From positions 1 to 64,000 of the forward strand of contig JABWCE010000012.1 of the NCBI GenBank assembly GCA_013359235.1: a stretch of DNA of 64,000 bases. The letters are read 5' to 3'. This DNA is from Bacteroidota bacterium. GTDB lineage: Bacteria; Bacteroidota; Bacteroidia; NS11-12g; UBA9320. Positions within the stretch are counted from its first letter, which is position 1. Every line of letters begins with the position of its first letter. A model generated the notes under the pieces. That model saw nothing but the letters and a program-made list of their open reading frames with translations. It was not told the origin of the DNA and did no database searches. Position numbers and translations under genes: made by a program. Shown here piece after piece: positions 17,468 to 26,788 of this stretch.

Positions 17468-18465
17468 TGTGGATTGGCATAATTATTTGGGCAATAGTAC
17501 ATGCTGGCATTATATTCTATTCAGGGTATTCATGGCAAATTGCAATTTACGATAGCATTTTAAGTACTTCTTTACTTGCTCTTTTTAGCCAGGTTGGTAG
17601 AAATATTTTTAGGTTTCATCAACCAACTACAAAAACACTATGGAAAATTGGTTTATTGTGCTTTAGTCTTTCTGCTATATGGATAGCTTTACTTAGAGTA
17701 AGTATTAAATATTTATTAAAATTTGATAATAATTATATTATAAATTTTGACCAAACCATACCAATTAGATTTATAATATCATTTTTGGTAATAGGCTGCA
17801 CAATATTAGTTGTATGGATTTGGGAGCTTTTAAAATTTGAAAAAGAACAACAAAACCGAAAAGCCCTTGCTGAAACATTATCAAAAGAAGCCGAGTTAGA
17901 AAGTATAACCCAACAATTACAGCCTCATTTTTTGTTCAACAGCCTTAATTCTATAAATGCACTTATAAGTTCAAAACCTGCCGAAGCTCAAAAAATGGTA
18001 ATGCAACTAAGCGATTTTTTAAGGGGCACGTTAAAAAAGAAAGAAAAACCCTTAGTGAGTTTTGATGAAGAATTGAAACAAATAAACTTATACCTCGAAA
18101 TTGAAATGGTGAGATTTGGACATAGATTGAAAACCGAATTTGTTACTGATTTTAAAACTTTGACATACAAAGTTCCGCATTTGATATTGCAGCCATTAGT
18201 TGAAAATGCAATTAAATACGGGCTTTACGAAACAATAGGCGATGTTAAAATAGAAATAATTTCGAGCATTGAAAACGAAATGCTGAAAGTAGAAATAAAA
18301 AATCCAATAGATTCGGCAGGTAAAAATAGGAATTTTGGCGAAGGTTTTGGGCTTTCGTCAGTTCAACGTAGGCTAAATTTAATGTATTCAAGAAATGACT
18401 TATTAAAAACATCTGAAAAAAATAATATATTTTCGGCTGTAATTTATATTCCTCAAATCAAATGA
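17464..18465 (+). CDS. LytS/YehU-type sensor histidine kinase
   Basis: A 333-residue membrane kinase. About four transmembrane helices fill residues 1-120 with no obvious extracellular sensor domain. The His_kinase (PF06580-type) region contains QPHFLFNSLNS with phospho-acceptor His155, and the ATPase has PHLILQPLVENAIKYG and GFGLSSVQRRL. The ATG at 17464 overlaps the DUF4288 stop, and the ATGA at 18462 overlaps the regulator start. An upstream TTG at 17458 is less likely. The lack of a sensor domain suggests that it detects membrane state or uses a partner such as the LiaF-like protein; that is inference. Confidence 0.93.
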   Translation: MMWIGIIIWAIVHAGIIFYSGYSWQIAIYDSILSTSLLALFSQVGRNIFRFHQPTTKTLWKIGLLCFSLSAIWIALLRVSIKYLLKFDNNYIINFDQTIPIRFIISFLVIGCTILVVWIWELLKFEKEQQNRKALAETLSKEAELESITQQLQPHFLFNSLNSINALISSKPAEAQKMVMQLSDFLRGTLKKKEKPLVSFDEELKQINLYLEIEMVRFGHRLKTEFVTDFKTLTYKVPHLILQPLVENAIKYGLYETIGDVKIEIISSIENEMLKVEIKNPIDSAGKNRNFGEGFGLSSVQRRLNLMYSRNDLLKTSEKNNIFSAVIYIPQIK

Positions 18466-19208
18466 TAAAGGTAGTAGTAATAGACGATGAACCTCTTGCA
18501 AGAGAAATAATTAAAAAATACCTGTCAAATTACAACAATTTTGAGCTATGTGCCGAAAGTTCTGATGGGTTTGAAGGAATAAAAGCAATAAATAATCACA
18601 AACCCGATTTGATAATACTTGATATCAAAATGCCCAAAATATCAGGATTTGAAATGCTTGAAATTATAGAAAATTTGCCATCTGTAATTTTTACTACTGC
18701 CTATGATGAGTTTGCGGTAAAAGCTTTTGATGCCAATGCAATTGATTATTTATTAAAACCATTTGACAAAGACAGATTTGACAAGGCAATTGAAAAATTT
18801 TTGAATCACAAAAAATCTGAAAATACCAATTCTTTAAAATTTGTAGATTTTGTAAGCAAATTAGATACTACAAATGAAGATTTAAAAAGAGTAGTAGTAA
18901 AAACACGAGAAGGAGTAAAATTAATAAATACAGACGAAATTTTTTATTTTGAAGCTTATGATGACTATGTAAAAATTTATACCAAAGACGAATGTTTTTT
19001 GAAGAAAAAAACAATGACATTTTATGAAAAAAACTTAGAAAACAAAGGTTTTGTAAGGCTTCATAGATCTTTTTTGGTGTCTTTATCACAAATTACAAAA
19101 ATAGAAAACCCATATAAAGAAGTACATTTAGCAGTTTTGAAAAACAATAAAAAAATTCAATTAAGCAGGCAAGGTTATCAAAAATTGAAAAGTGTTTTTG
19201 AACTTTAA
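18462..19208 (+). CDS. LytTR-family response regulator
   Basis: A 248-residue regulator with an N-terminal receiver (acidic pocket Asp8-Asp9, phospho-acceptor Asp54 in IILDIKMP, Lys in LLKPF near 107) and a C-terminal LytTR DNA-binding domain from about 140 (VVVKTREGVKLINTDEIFYF; FVRLHRSFLVSLSQI). It is coupled to the kinase by a 4-bp overlap. LytTR regulators bind pairs of 9-bp direct repeats upstream of targets; I could not identify a site with confidence. No terminator is obvious before pntAA, which has its own promoter. Confidence 0.94.
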   Translation: MIKVVVIDDEPLAREIIKKYLSNYNNFELCAESSDGFEGIKAINNHKPDLIILDIKMPKISGFEMLEIIENLPSVIFTTAYDEFAVKAFDANAIDYLLKPFDKDRFDKAIEKFLNHKKSENTNSLKFVDFVSKLDTTNEDLKRVVVKTREGVKLINTDEIFYFEAYDDYVKIYTKDECFLKKKTMTFYEKNLENKGFVRLHRSFLVSLSQITKIENPYKEVHLAVLKNNKKIQLSRQGYQKLKSVFEL

Positions 19209-19247
19209 ATTTATCGAACGATTAATTAAAACATTACTATAAACATA

Positions 19248-19278
19248 TTGCCTTTAAAATAAAATAAATGTAGGTTTG
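19248..19278 (+). promoter_or_regulatory. Promoter of the transhydrogenase operon
   Basis: TTG at 19248-19250, a 20-bp spacer and TAGGTTTG at 19271-19278 form a complete Bacteroidota promoter about 30 bp before the GTG start of pntAA. Confidence 0.6.
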
Positions 19279-19307
19279 CACCGCGTTTAAATCAAACCAA
19301 ACACAAA

Positions 19308-20471
19308 GTGAAAATTGGTGTATTAAAAGAAACAAAAGCAAACGAAAGGAGGGTAGCATTAACACCCGTAGTAGTAAAAAGTCTAATCTCAAAAGGATAT
19401 AAGATTTTTGTAGAAAAAGGAGCCGGAATGGCAAGTGCATTTTCAGACGAATCATATTCAGAAGCAGGAGCACAATTAAATTCTTTGTCTGAAGTTATTA
19501 GCAATTCAGAAATTTTGTTGGGAATTAATCCCCCGGAATACGATTTGATAAAAAGGCTAAATGAAGGCAAAGTATGGATTTCATTACTATATCATAAATC
19601 AAATATTGATTTGATAAAAAAAATGTCTGAAAGAAAAATCTCTACTTTCAGCATGGATGCTATCCCTCGTATTTCAAGAGCACAAAACATGGATGTTTTG
19701 AGTTCGCAGGCAAATTTGGGAGGTTATAAAGCAGTGATATTGGGAGCAAATGAACTTGGAAAAATTTTTCCATTGATGATGACAGCCGCCGGAACTATAA
19801 CACCGGCAAGAGTATTAATATTTGGAGTTGGGGTTGCAGGATTGCAAGCAATTGCCACAGCCAAAAGACTCGGTGCTGTTGTAGAAGCTACAGATGTAAG
19901 ACCCGAAACAAAAGAACAAGCCGAAAGTCTTGGGGCAAAATTCATACAAGTTGAAGAAAGCAAACCTCAAACAAACCAAATAAAAGATACGATTATAACA
20001 CCCGAAGCTCTTAAAAAATTTGATGAAAGCAAAAGCGAAGGTGGTTATGCAAAAGAAGTTTCAGAAGATTATAAACAAAGACAAAAAGAAGCAGTAAACA
20101 CAAGTTTACGACAGGCAGATTTGGTAATAACAACCGCACTTGTTCCTGGCAAAAAGGCTCCATTATTAATTACCGAAGAACAAGTAAAACAAATGAAATT
20201 GGGTTCTGTAATAGTAGATATGGCTGCAGAGCAGGGTGGAAATTGCGAATTGACCAAAACAAATGAAATTTTAGAAATTCATGGAGTTAAAATAATAGGA
20301 AAAACGAATTTACCAGGAGAATTAGCTACAGTAGCAAGCGAATTGTACGCCAAAAATATTTCTGCATTTATAAGTCATTTATCAACTTCTGTGGGTTTTA
20401 AATGGGAAATGGAAGAAGAGATTACCAAAGCTACTTTAATAATAAAAGATGGAAAAATTTTAAATAATTAA
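19308..20471 (+). CDS. pntAA: NAD(P) transhydrogenase subunit alpha part 1 (NAD-binding domain I)
   Basis: This 387-residue soluble subunit binds NAD(H) and passes hydride to NADP bound by PntB. Markers are VLKETKANERRVALTP at 5-20, the RAQNMDVLSSQAN loop near 124-136 that supports nicotinamide, and the Rossmann motif GVGVAG at 173-178. The start is GTG at 19308, fixed by the family's MKIGVLKE opening. As in other split transhydrogenases, domain I, the alpha membrane part and beta are separate genes, here pntAA-pntAB-pntB, with 12 bp before pntAB. Confidence 0.97.
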   Translation: MKIGVLKETKANERRVALTPVVVKSLISKGYKIFVEKGAGMASAFSDESYSEAGAQLNSLSEVISNSEILLGINPPEYDLIKRLNEGKVWISLLYHKSNIDLIKKMSERKISTFSMDAIPRISRAQNMDVLSSQANLGGYKAVILGANELGKIFPLMMTAAGTITPARVLIFGVGVAGLQAIATAKRLGAVVEATDVRPETKEQAESLGAKFIQVEESKPQTNQIKDTIITPEALKKFDESKSEGGYAKEVSEDYKQRQKEAVNTSLRQADLVITTALVPGKKAPLLITEEQVKQMKLGSVIVDMAAEQGGNCELTKTNEILEIHGVKIIGKTNLPGELATVASELYAKNISAFISHLSTSVGFKWEMEEEITKATLIIKDGKILNN

Positions 20472-20483
20472 AAAAGTATAAAT

Positions 20484-20777
20484 ATGTTAGAGTTTATCAC
20501 ATCAAACCTGCAAATAATTTACATGTTGTTGTTAATGATATTTGTGGGAGTTGAATTAATAGAAAAAGTGCCGTCAGTATTGCACACTCCATTAATGAGT
20601 GGGGCAAATGCTATTCATGGAGTTGTAATTATCGGTGCAATAATAATAATGGGACAGGCAGATAATTTATTGGCTACCATACTCGGATTTATTGCCGTAG
20701 TACTCGGTACATTAAATGTTGTAGGCGGTTTTGTAGTTACTGATAGAATGCTTGAAATGTTTAAAAAGAGAAAATGA
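20484..20777 (+). CDS. pntAB: NAD(P) transhydrogenase subunit alpha part 2 (membrane)
   Basis: A 97-residue membrane subunit with three hydrophobic segments and the conserved GVELIEKVPSVLHTPLMSG stretch near residues 19-37. It supplies part of the proton channel (domain II). Its TGA overlaps the pntB ATG in an ATGA at 20774-20777, so the two membrane subunits are translationally coupled. Confidence 0.95.
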   Translation: MLEFITSNLQIIYMLLLMIFVGVELIEKVPSVLHTPLMSGANAIHGVVIIGAIIIMGQADNLLATILGFIAVVLGTLNVVGGFVVTDRMLEMFKKRK

Positions 20778-22174
20778 ACAGTCACATACTACAAATTATA
20801 TATCTCATAGGCTCGCTTTCGTTCATTATTGGTTTAAAAATGTTAAGTAAACCAAATACAGCACGCAAAGGCAATCTTATAGCTGCGTTTGGTATGACCA
20901 TAGCAATAATAGGAACAATATTTTTGTACGAAGGCATTAAAACCACAAATTACATTTGGATTTTTGGAGGCTTAATAATTGGTTCTGTTTTAGGTACAAT
21001 TTCAGCAAAAAAAGTACAGATGACGCAAATGCCAGAAATGGTGAGCTTGTTTAACGGAATGGGTGGAGCATGTGCAATGCTAATTTCAGTTGTTGAATTT
21101 AACCATTTGTTGCATGAGTATTCATTCAATTCACTGCCACAAGGTCAAGTTATAATAATTATGCTCGGTTTGATTATTGGCAGTATTTCATTTATTGGCA
21201 GTATAGTTGCTTGGGGAAAGTTAAGTGGTAAAATAGGAGATTTGACTTTAAAAATTCAGCAATTAATCAATATCGGTTTATTAACTATAATTTTAGCATT
21301 AGCTGTTTATATATCAATTTTTCTACCCCCTAATGCACTTACTTATTTTTATATTATTTGGCTGCTTTCTGCCATATACGGAATTTTATTTGTAATGCCC
21401 ATTGGTGGTGCAGATATGCCTGTAGTTATATCACTGCTCAACTCTTTCACAGGTGTTGCTGCAGCAATGGGCGGGTTTTTATATGATAATAAAGTAATGC
21501 TTGTAGGAGGCATACTTGTAGGTAGTGCCGGCACACTGCTTACAGTAGTAATGTGCAAAGCTATGAATAGAAGTCTTACAAATGTATTACTCGGCAATTT
21601 TGGAGGCAATAGTTCATCATCATCAAAATCTGAAGCATTAGGAAATATACAGGAAATTAATACTGGCGACACAGCAATACTTTTAAAATATGCTTCAAAA
21701 GTAATTATAGTTCCAGGTTATGGTTTAGCTGTAGCTCAAGCTCAACACGTATGTCATGAACTTGAAGAATTGCTTGAAACACAAGGTGTTTCGGTAAAAT
21801 ACGCTATACATCCTGTTGCGGGTCGTATGCCGGGGCACATGAATGTATTACTTGCCGAAAGTAATGTTAGTTATGATAAACTTGTTGAAATGGAGAATAT
21901 TAATCCTGAATTTAATACTACTGATGTGGTATTGGTTGTTGGAGCTAATGATGTAGTGAACCCTGCTGCCAAAACTGACCCATCAAGTCCAATTTACGGC
22001 ATGCCAATACTCGATGTAGAAAACGCTAAAAAAATAGTAGTAATGAAAAGAAGTATGAAAGCCGGTTATGCAGGAATTGAAAATATGTTGTTTTATCAGC
22101 CCAAAACATCTATGCTTTTTGGTGATGCAAAAAATACTTTAACTAAGATTATTGCAGAGGTAAAGGCTTTATAA
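20774..22174 (+). CDS. pntB: NAD(P) transhydrogenase subunit beta
   Basis: A 466-residue subunit with about eight or nine transmembrane helices (domain II) and a C-terminal NADP(H)-binding domain III from about residue 295. Domain III shows VPGYGLAVAQAQH, HPVAGRMPGHMNVLLAE and the VVGANDVVNPAA loop. The complex couples proton import to NADPH formation from NADH. The gene ends inside the convergent pnuC gene, with 6 bp shared. Confidence 0.96.
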   Translation: MNSHILQIIYLIGSLSFIIGLKMLSKPNTARKGNLIAAFGMTIAIIGTIFLYEGIKTTNYIWIFGGLIIGSVLGTISAKKVQMTQMPEMVSLFNGMGGACAMLISVVEFNHLLHEYSFNSLPQGQVIIIMLGLIIGSISFIGSIVAWGKLSGKIGDLTLKIQQLINIGLLTIILALAVYISIFLPPNALTYFYIIWLLSAIYGILFVMPIGGADMPVVISLLNSFTGVAAAMGGFLYDNKVMLVGGILVGSAGTLLTVVMCKAMNRSLTNVLLGNFGGNSSSSSKSEALGNIQEINTGDTAILLKYASKVIIVPGYGLAVAQAQHVCHELEELLETQGVSVKYAIHPVAGRMPGHMNVLLAESNVSYDKLVEMENINPEFNTTDVVLVVGANDVVNPAAKTDPSSPIYGMPILDVENAKKIVVMKRSMKAGYAGIENMLFYQPKTSMLFGDAKNTLTKIIAEVKAL

Positions 22175-22723
22175 ATTATTAGCTTTTATCAATTTTTTCC
22201 ATCTAATAAGCCCTAAAAATCCTATTATTAAAATAGTAAAAGAATAAACTGATGTAGGGTACAATTCTTTCATTAAATATACTAAAGTCATTAGAGTGTC
22301 TGCTATAATCCAATAATACCAATTTTCTATTTTTCTCAATGCTGTTAAAATCTGTCCTGTAATGCTCAAAGCAAGAATTAAAGATTCTGCAACAGGAAAA
22401 CTGCATTTAGTAAAACTGTTAAACAAATAAAACCCTACAAACCAAAATATTAATGTAAAAAACACAAACAATAAGTTGTTTTTGGTATTTAACTTTTGAG
22501 GAATAGTGATTTTGCTTTTGTACCAATTTATCCAACCCCATATACCAACTATTAAGAATATTATTTGTACAATAAAATCCCCGTAGAGTTTATTTACCCA
22601 AAAAATTATCATAAAACATAAAATGTTTAAATAACCAGTTATCCAAGTTAAAATAGAATTTTTATATAAAAGGTAAACTGCCGCAATACCAGATAAAACT
22701 CCTATCCATTCTATTATTTGCAT
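22169..22723 (-). CDS. pnuC: PnuC-type nicotinamide riboside transporter
   Basis: A 184-residue membrane protein with about seven helices. The family features WIGVLSGIAAVYLL at the N-terminus, WITGYLNILCF near 28 and the aromatic WGWINWYKSK near 62 line the substrate path in PnuC proteins. It likely imports nicotinamide riboside, an NAD precursor, by facilitated diffusion. Related vitamin transporters such as PnuT share this fold, so thiamine is an alternative. It lies tail to tail with pntB, overlapping by 6 bp, which links NAD supply and NAD(P) redox genes by position only. Confidence 0.85.
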   Translation of the reverse strand: MQIIEWIGVLSGIAAVYLLYKNSILTWITGYLNILCFMIIFWVNKLYGDFIVQIIFLIVGIWGWINWYKSKITIPQKLNTKNNLLFVFFTLIFWFVGFYLFNSFTKCSFPVAESLILALSITGQILTALRKIENWYYWIIADTLMTLVYLMKELYPTSVYSFTILIIGFLGLIRWKKLIKANNL

Positions 22724-22814
22724 TATATAATTTGCAAATTAAATTATTTAATATTAATTTTTTAATTAGATGTAAAATTTTCGGATGTTAAAATAAAACT
22801 TAAAGTAAATAACT

Positions 22815-22849
22815 TACATTTGTAATTTAATATTATTGTAATACATTTG
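22815..22849 (+). promoter_or_regulatory. Two -7 promoter elements before the arginine decarboxylase gene
   Basis: TACATTTG occurs twice, at 22815-22822 and 22842-22849. The second lies only 4 bp before the ATG, so the first is the better candidate. Neither has an obvious -33 TTG at standard spacing. Confidence 0.4.
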
Positions 22850-22853
22850 GATT

Positions 22854-24245
22854 ATGAAAAATAAATACATTGATTTAATCCGGCAGACATTTAATTTTCC
22901 TCAGGAAGAGTTTTTGTTAGAAGATGAAACATTAGTTTTTCATGATATATATTTAATGGATATCATCAAACAATATGGTACACCTCTTAAATTTCACTAC
23001 TTACCTAAGATATCTGAAAACATAAAAAGAGCAAAAATGTGGTTTAACGTAGCAATGGCAAAATGCGATTATCAATCAAAATATCATTATTGCTATTGTA
23101 CCAAAAGCAGCCATTTCCAATTTGTATTGGAAGAAGCTTTGAAAAACGATATTCATATTGAAACTTCTTCGGCCTTTGATATTGATATTATTGAAGCACT
23201 GTTTCAAGAGAGCAAAATTACCAAGCAACAATTTATTATTGCAAATGGCTTTAAAACCGATTTGTATGTTGAAAATCTTGCAAGAATAATAAATGACGGG
23301 TTTGAAAACACATATCCAATACTTGATAATAAAAGTGAACTCGACAGATTGTTAAAACTTGTAAACAAACCATTAAAAATAGGCATAAGAATAGCTGCAG
23401 AAGAAGAACCAAAATTTGAATTTTATACCAGCAGACTTGGAATTGGTTATAAAGATATTGTTCCTTTTTATTTAAATCAGATAAAAGGCAATTCAAAAGT
23501 TGAGGTAAAGATGCTCCATTTCTTTATCAATACCGGCATTGCAGATACATCATATTATTGGAACGAACTTCACAAGTGTTTGAGAGTGTATTGCGACTTG
23601 AAGAAAAATTGCCCGTCGTTAGATTCTCTGAATATTGGTGGCGGTTTTCCTATAAAAAATTCACTTTCGTTTGAATATGATTATGAGTACATGGCAGAAG
23701 AAATCATAGCACAAATAAAGCAAGTATGTAACGAAAATGATATTGAAGAACCAAATGTATTCACAGAATTTGGCTCTTTTACAGTGGGCGAAAGTGGTGG
23801 AGCTATTTATCAGGTTTTGTATCAGAAGCAACAAAACGACCGTGAAAAATGGAACATGATTGACAGCAGTTTTATGACTACATTACCAGATGCCTGGGCA
23901 ATAAATAAAAAATTTTTAATGTTGCCAATTAACCGATGGAACGAAAACTACGAGCGTGTTTTATTAGGTGGTTTAACATGCGATAGCGATGATTATTACA
24001 ACTCCGAACAACATGTAAATGCTATATATTTACCTAAAATAAGCGAAGAAGAACCTTTGTACATTGGTTTTTTTAATACCGGAGCTTATCAGGAAAGTGT
24101 AGGTGGATATGGTGGTATTCAACATTGCTTGATACCTGCACCAAAGCATATAATTATAGAAAAAGACAGTGAAGGACAGGTAACTACACGTATTTTTTCA
24201 AAAGAACAAAGTTTTAAAAGTATGCTTAAAATATTAGGTTATTAA
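22854..24245 (+). CDS. speA: Arginine decarboxylase, PLP-dependent fold III
   Basis: A 463-residue alanine-racemase-fold decarboxylase. The PLP-binding lysine is Lys84 in YHYCYCTKSSHF. NIGGGFPIKNS near 260 binds the PLP phosphate, and LLGGLTCDSDDYY near 377 contains the Cys-Asp pair at the subunit interface. The family makes agmatine, the first step of polyamine synthesis by the arginine route. At 463 residues it is shorter than E. coli SpeA and matches the compact Bacteroidota form. No other polyamine gene is adjacent. Diaminopimelate or carboxynorspermidine decarboxylase is possible but less likely. Confidence 0.82.
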   Translation: MKNKYIDLIRQTFNFPQEEFLLEDETLVFHDIYLMDIIKQYGTPLKFHYLPKISENIKRAKMWFNVAMAKCDYQSKYHYCYCTKSSHFQFVLEEALKNDIHIETSSAFDIDIIEALFQESKITKQQFIIANGFKTDLYVENLARIINDGFENTYPILDNKSELDRLLKLVNKPLKIGIRIAAEEEPKFEFYTSRLGIGYKDIVPFYLNQIKGNSKVEVKMLHFFINTGIADTSYYWNELHKCLRVYCDLKKNCPSLDSLNIGGGFPIKNSLSFEYDYEYMAEEIIAQIKQVCNENDIEEPNVFTEFGSFTVGESGGAIYQVLYQKQQNDREKWNMIDSSFMTTLPDAWAINKKFLMLPINRWNENYERVLLGGLTCDSDDYYNSEQHVNAIYLPKISEEEPLYIGFFNTGAYQESVGGYGGIQHCLIPAPKHIIIEKDSEGQVTTRIFSKEQSFKSMLKILGY

Positions 24246-24302
24246 ATTTTATATAAATTTTGATTATTATCAAAAAATTATACTTTTGAATAAAAAATAA
24301 CT

Positions 24303-25325
24303 ATGAAAACAAAATTATCAACTCTATTTACAGCAATTACTTTTATTTTATTTTCAAATATAATATTTGCTCAAAGTGACGGAAACCTTAAAACTTACAA
24401 CAATTAGGATTTTATACCGGGAGAAAAAGTAATTTTTGAAGATGACTTTAATGATGCCTCTGATGGCGAATTTCCCCCAAGATGGAAATTGTTAGAACAC
24501 CAGGGAGTAATTAACTCGTCAGGCAATGAAAAATATTTTGTTTTTGCTGATTGCAGCATTGGAAGCATAGGAAAAATTGCACCGAGAATAAAAACTAAAA
24601 ATTATTTGGGAAACGCTTATACTGTTGAATTTGATTTTTATCTACCCGAATCGGAAATGATAAGTTTGTTTCTTATTGAACCTGACGACGAAGGAAAATT
24701 TATTTCAATAGAAGGAGACGGTTTAATAAAACCCAATTATTTTGCAGAAGGATTGAAAGGCAACTATCCAAATTCTGATAATATTTTCGGCAAATGGCAC
24801 CATGCTGCTTTTGCATATAAAAATAAACAAATTAAATGCTACATAGACCAACATCGCGTTTTAGTTATCCCCGATTGCGAATTTGTTCCAACTTCTTTAG
24901 TTTTAGCAGGTTCGTTAGATGTAAGAGTTAAAAATTTTAAACTTGCCGATGGCGGGGGAATGAATATGTTAAACAAAATTTTGACCGATGGAAAATTTGT
25001 TTCTCATGCAATAAAATTTGATGTAGCAAAATCTACTATTAAAGGTGAAAGTATGGGCTTTATTAATGAACTTGCAAAATGGCTTAAAGAAAATTCGAGT
25101 ATAAAACTTCAAATATGTGGACATACTGATAGCGATGGTGACGACGCTTCAAACTTAAAATTATCAGAACAAAGAGCCGAAGCTGTAAAAAAAGTTTTAG
25201 TATCTTTAGGAATAGATGGTTCGCGTTTGAGTACAAAAGGTTTTGGCGAAACAAAACCATCAAGCAACAACGAAACACCTGAAGGCAAAGCCGACAACAG
25301 AAGGGTAGAATTTGTTAAAACTTAA
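24303..25325 (+). pseudogene. OmpA-family protein gene interrupted by an in-frame amber codon
   Basis: An ATG at 24303 begins a signal peptide (MKTKLSTLFTAITFILFSNI, cleavage after FAQ). Codon 35 is TAG (24405-24407), in the sequence TYNN-stop-DFIPGEK, after which the same frame runs open to 25325. The downstream part has a lectin-like or laminin-G-like region (VIFEDDFNDASDGEFPPRW; FGKWHHAAFAYKNKQIKCYI) and a C-terminal OmpA peptidoglycan-binding domain (LQICGHTDSDG and NRRVEFVKT). TAG is used as an ordinary stop elsewhere in the window, for example at 6846-6848. The gene is a recent nonsense mutant, a sequencing error or a readthrough case. A restart at 24489 would lack the signal peptide. 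Confidence 0.85.
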
Positions 25326-25340
25326 ATATTTTTAATAAAA

Positions 25341-26387
25341 ATGAAATCTTTCATTCTTGCAGCAACTACCTGTATTAGCTTAATACTTACTCAAAATTCA
25401 GCTATTGCTCAAAAAATACATAAACCAACTGGATTTATTTATTCCGGCGAATTGTTTGAAGACCCCGATTGGGGTTGGAGTTATAATACAAGCGAAAACG
25501 ACCGAATTTTATTATCAAAAACACATAAATTGATAGCAGAAGCTACAAAAAAAATTATTGACCAACCCGGAGATTATACAACTTCTGTAAATGACATGAG
25601 TTTTGCATTTGACCCCCAAAAACAAGAAGAAAGTAAAGCAAATGGCAGCAATTGTGTAACTTGTTATTATTCAGCTAACCCCAATAGTGGAAACCATTTT
25701 CAATATAAATACACAATTACTCTTGATATGGTTGAAAACTCTGAATCGTACATGAAAAAATATAAAATTGACGACAGTATTTCAAAACTTGTACTTTCTG
25801 TTTCAGAAAAAAGAAAAAATGATATTAAAAAAGTTGATGAAGAAAATATATTGAAAGAAGAAATGGAAAAACTTCAAAAAGAAATTGAAAACATTGACCC
25901 AAGCAAACTCGACGAAAAAAAACTCAAAGAAATTGAAGAAAAAAGCAAAAGATTGCAACAAATGGGCAATAATTTATATAAAAACAATACAATTAGCAAT
26001 GATACTTTGCATGCAATGTCGGGTTTTTCATTTGCTTTAAAATCAGATTTGATTATAACTACAAATATTCCTCTACTAAAATCTGAAAAAGAATTATATT
26101 CATCATTAAAAAACAAAAGCGGATATTATTATAAAGAAATATCAATTCCGGGTTGTGATTTTGCCTGCATTTATTTTGATATGTACAATAAGTCTGACGA
26201 GTTGGAATTCAGCCAAAACCCTGTACTTATAGCATATATTGGCAAAACATATAATTCTAAATCTGAAATGCCAAAACAATGGGTAAAACCTTTCTGTGTA
26301 AGAGTAAAATATACAGGAAATATTCATCAAATAAACGAACTATACAAAAACATTGATTTTACTAAAATGAGGCAAATAACAAACTGA
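25341..26387 (+). CDS. Exported protein of unknown function with a coiled-coil segment
   Basis: A 348-residue protein with a signal peptide cleaved near NSAIAQ. It has a distinct motif GELFEDPDWGWSY near 35, a Cys-X2-Cys (NCVTCYYS) near 110, and a Lys/Glu-rich helix at about 155-205 likely to be a coiled coil. A further Cys pair (GCDFAC) lies near 275. I do not recognise the family. It starts 15 bp after the broken OmpA gene and is probably co-transcribed with it. Confidence 0.65.
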   Translation: MKSFILAATTCISLILTQNSAIAQKIHKPTGFIYSGELFEDPDWGWSYNTSENDRILLSKTHKLIAEATKKIIDQPGDYTTSVNDMSFAFDPQKQEESKANGSNCVTCYYSANPNSGNHFQYKYTITLDMVENSESYMKKYKIDDSISKLVLSVSEKRKNDIKKVDEENILKEEMEKLQKEIENIDPSKLDEKKLKEIEEKSKRLQQMGNNLYKNNTISNDTLHAMSGFSFALKSDLIITTNIPLLKSEKELYSSLKNKSGYYYKEISIPGCDFACIYFDMYNKSDELEFSQNPVLIAYIGKTYNSKSEMPKQWVKPFCVRVKYTGNIHQINELYKNIDFTKMRQITN

Positions 26388-26410
26388 TTTTTTTATACAA
26401 AATCTAATTT

Positions 26411-26418
26411 TAATTTTG
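26411..26418 (+). promoter_or_regulatory. -7 promoter element of panD
   Basis: TAATTTTG matches TAnnTTTG, 8 bp before the panD ATG. No clear -33 TTG is visible. Confidence 0.4.
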
Positions 26419-26426
26419 TGGCTTGA

Positions 26427-26774
26427 ATGCAGATAGAAATATTAAAATCAAAAATTCATAATGCCAAAGTTACCCAAACAGAGCTGCATTATGTAGGAAG
26501 CCTTACCCTTGACGAAGAACTTATGAATGCTGCAAACCTTATAGAAGGCGAAAAAGTACTTGTTGTAAACAACAACAATGGCGAACGGCTCGAAACATAT
26601 ATAATCAAAGGCAAAAAAGGCAGCAAAATAGTTTGCCTTAATGGTGCTGCAGCCCGCAAAGCTCAGGTTGGCGATACAATAATTGTCATTTCTTTTGCTA
26701 TAATGGATTTTGAAAAAGCTAAAAACTTTAAACCATCATTAGCATTTGTAGATACTGAAAACACGTTGATTTAA
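26427..26774 (+). CDS. panD: Aspartate 1-decarboxylase (pyruvoyl enzyme)
   Basis: PanD decarboxylates aspartate to beta-alanine for pantothenate and CoA synthesis. The 115-residue proenzyme has the self-cleavage site Gly24-Ser25 within [13 protein letters not shown], which generates the pyruvoyl group. [12 protein letters not shown] and [12 protein letters not shown] complete the double-psi barrel. It is the full family length. The flippase-like gene follows after 14 bp. Confidence 0.96.
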   Translation: MQIEILKSKIHNAKVTQTELHYVGSLTLDEELMNAANLIEGEKVLVVNNNNGERLETYIIKGKKGSKIVCLNGAAARKAQVGDTIIVISFAIMDFEKAKNFKPSLAFVDTENTLI

Positions 26775-26788
26775 ACTCAACAATTACT

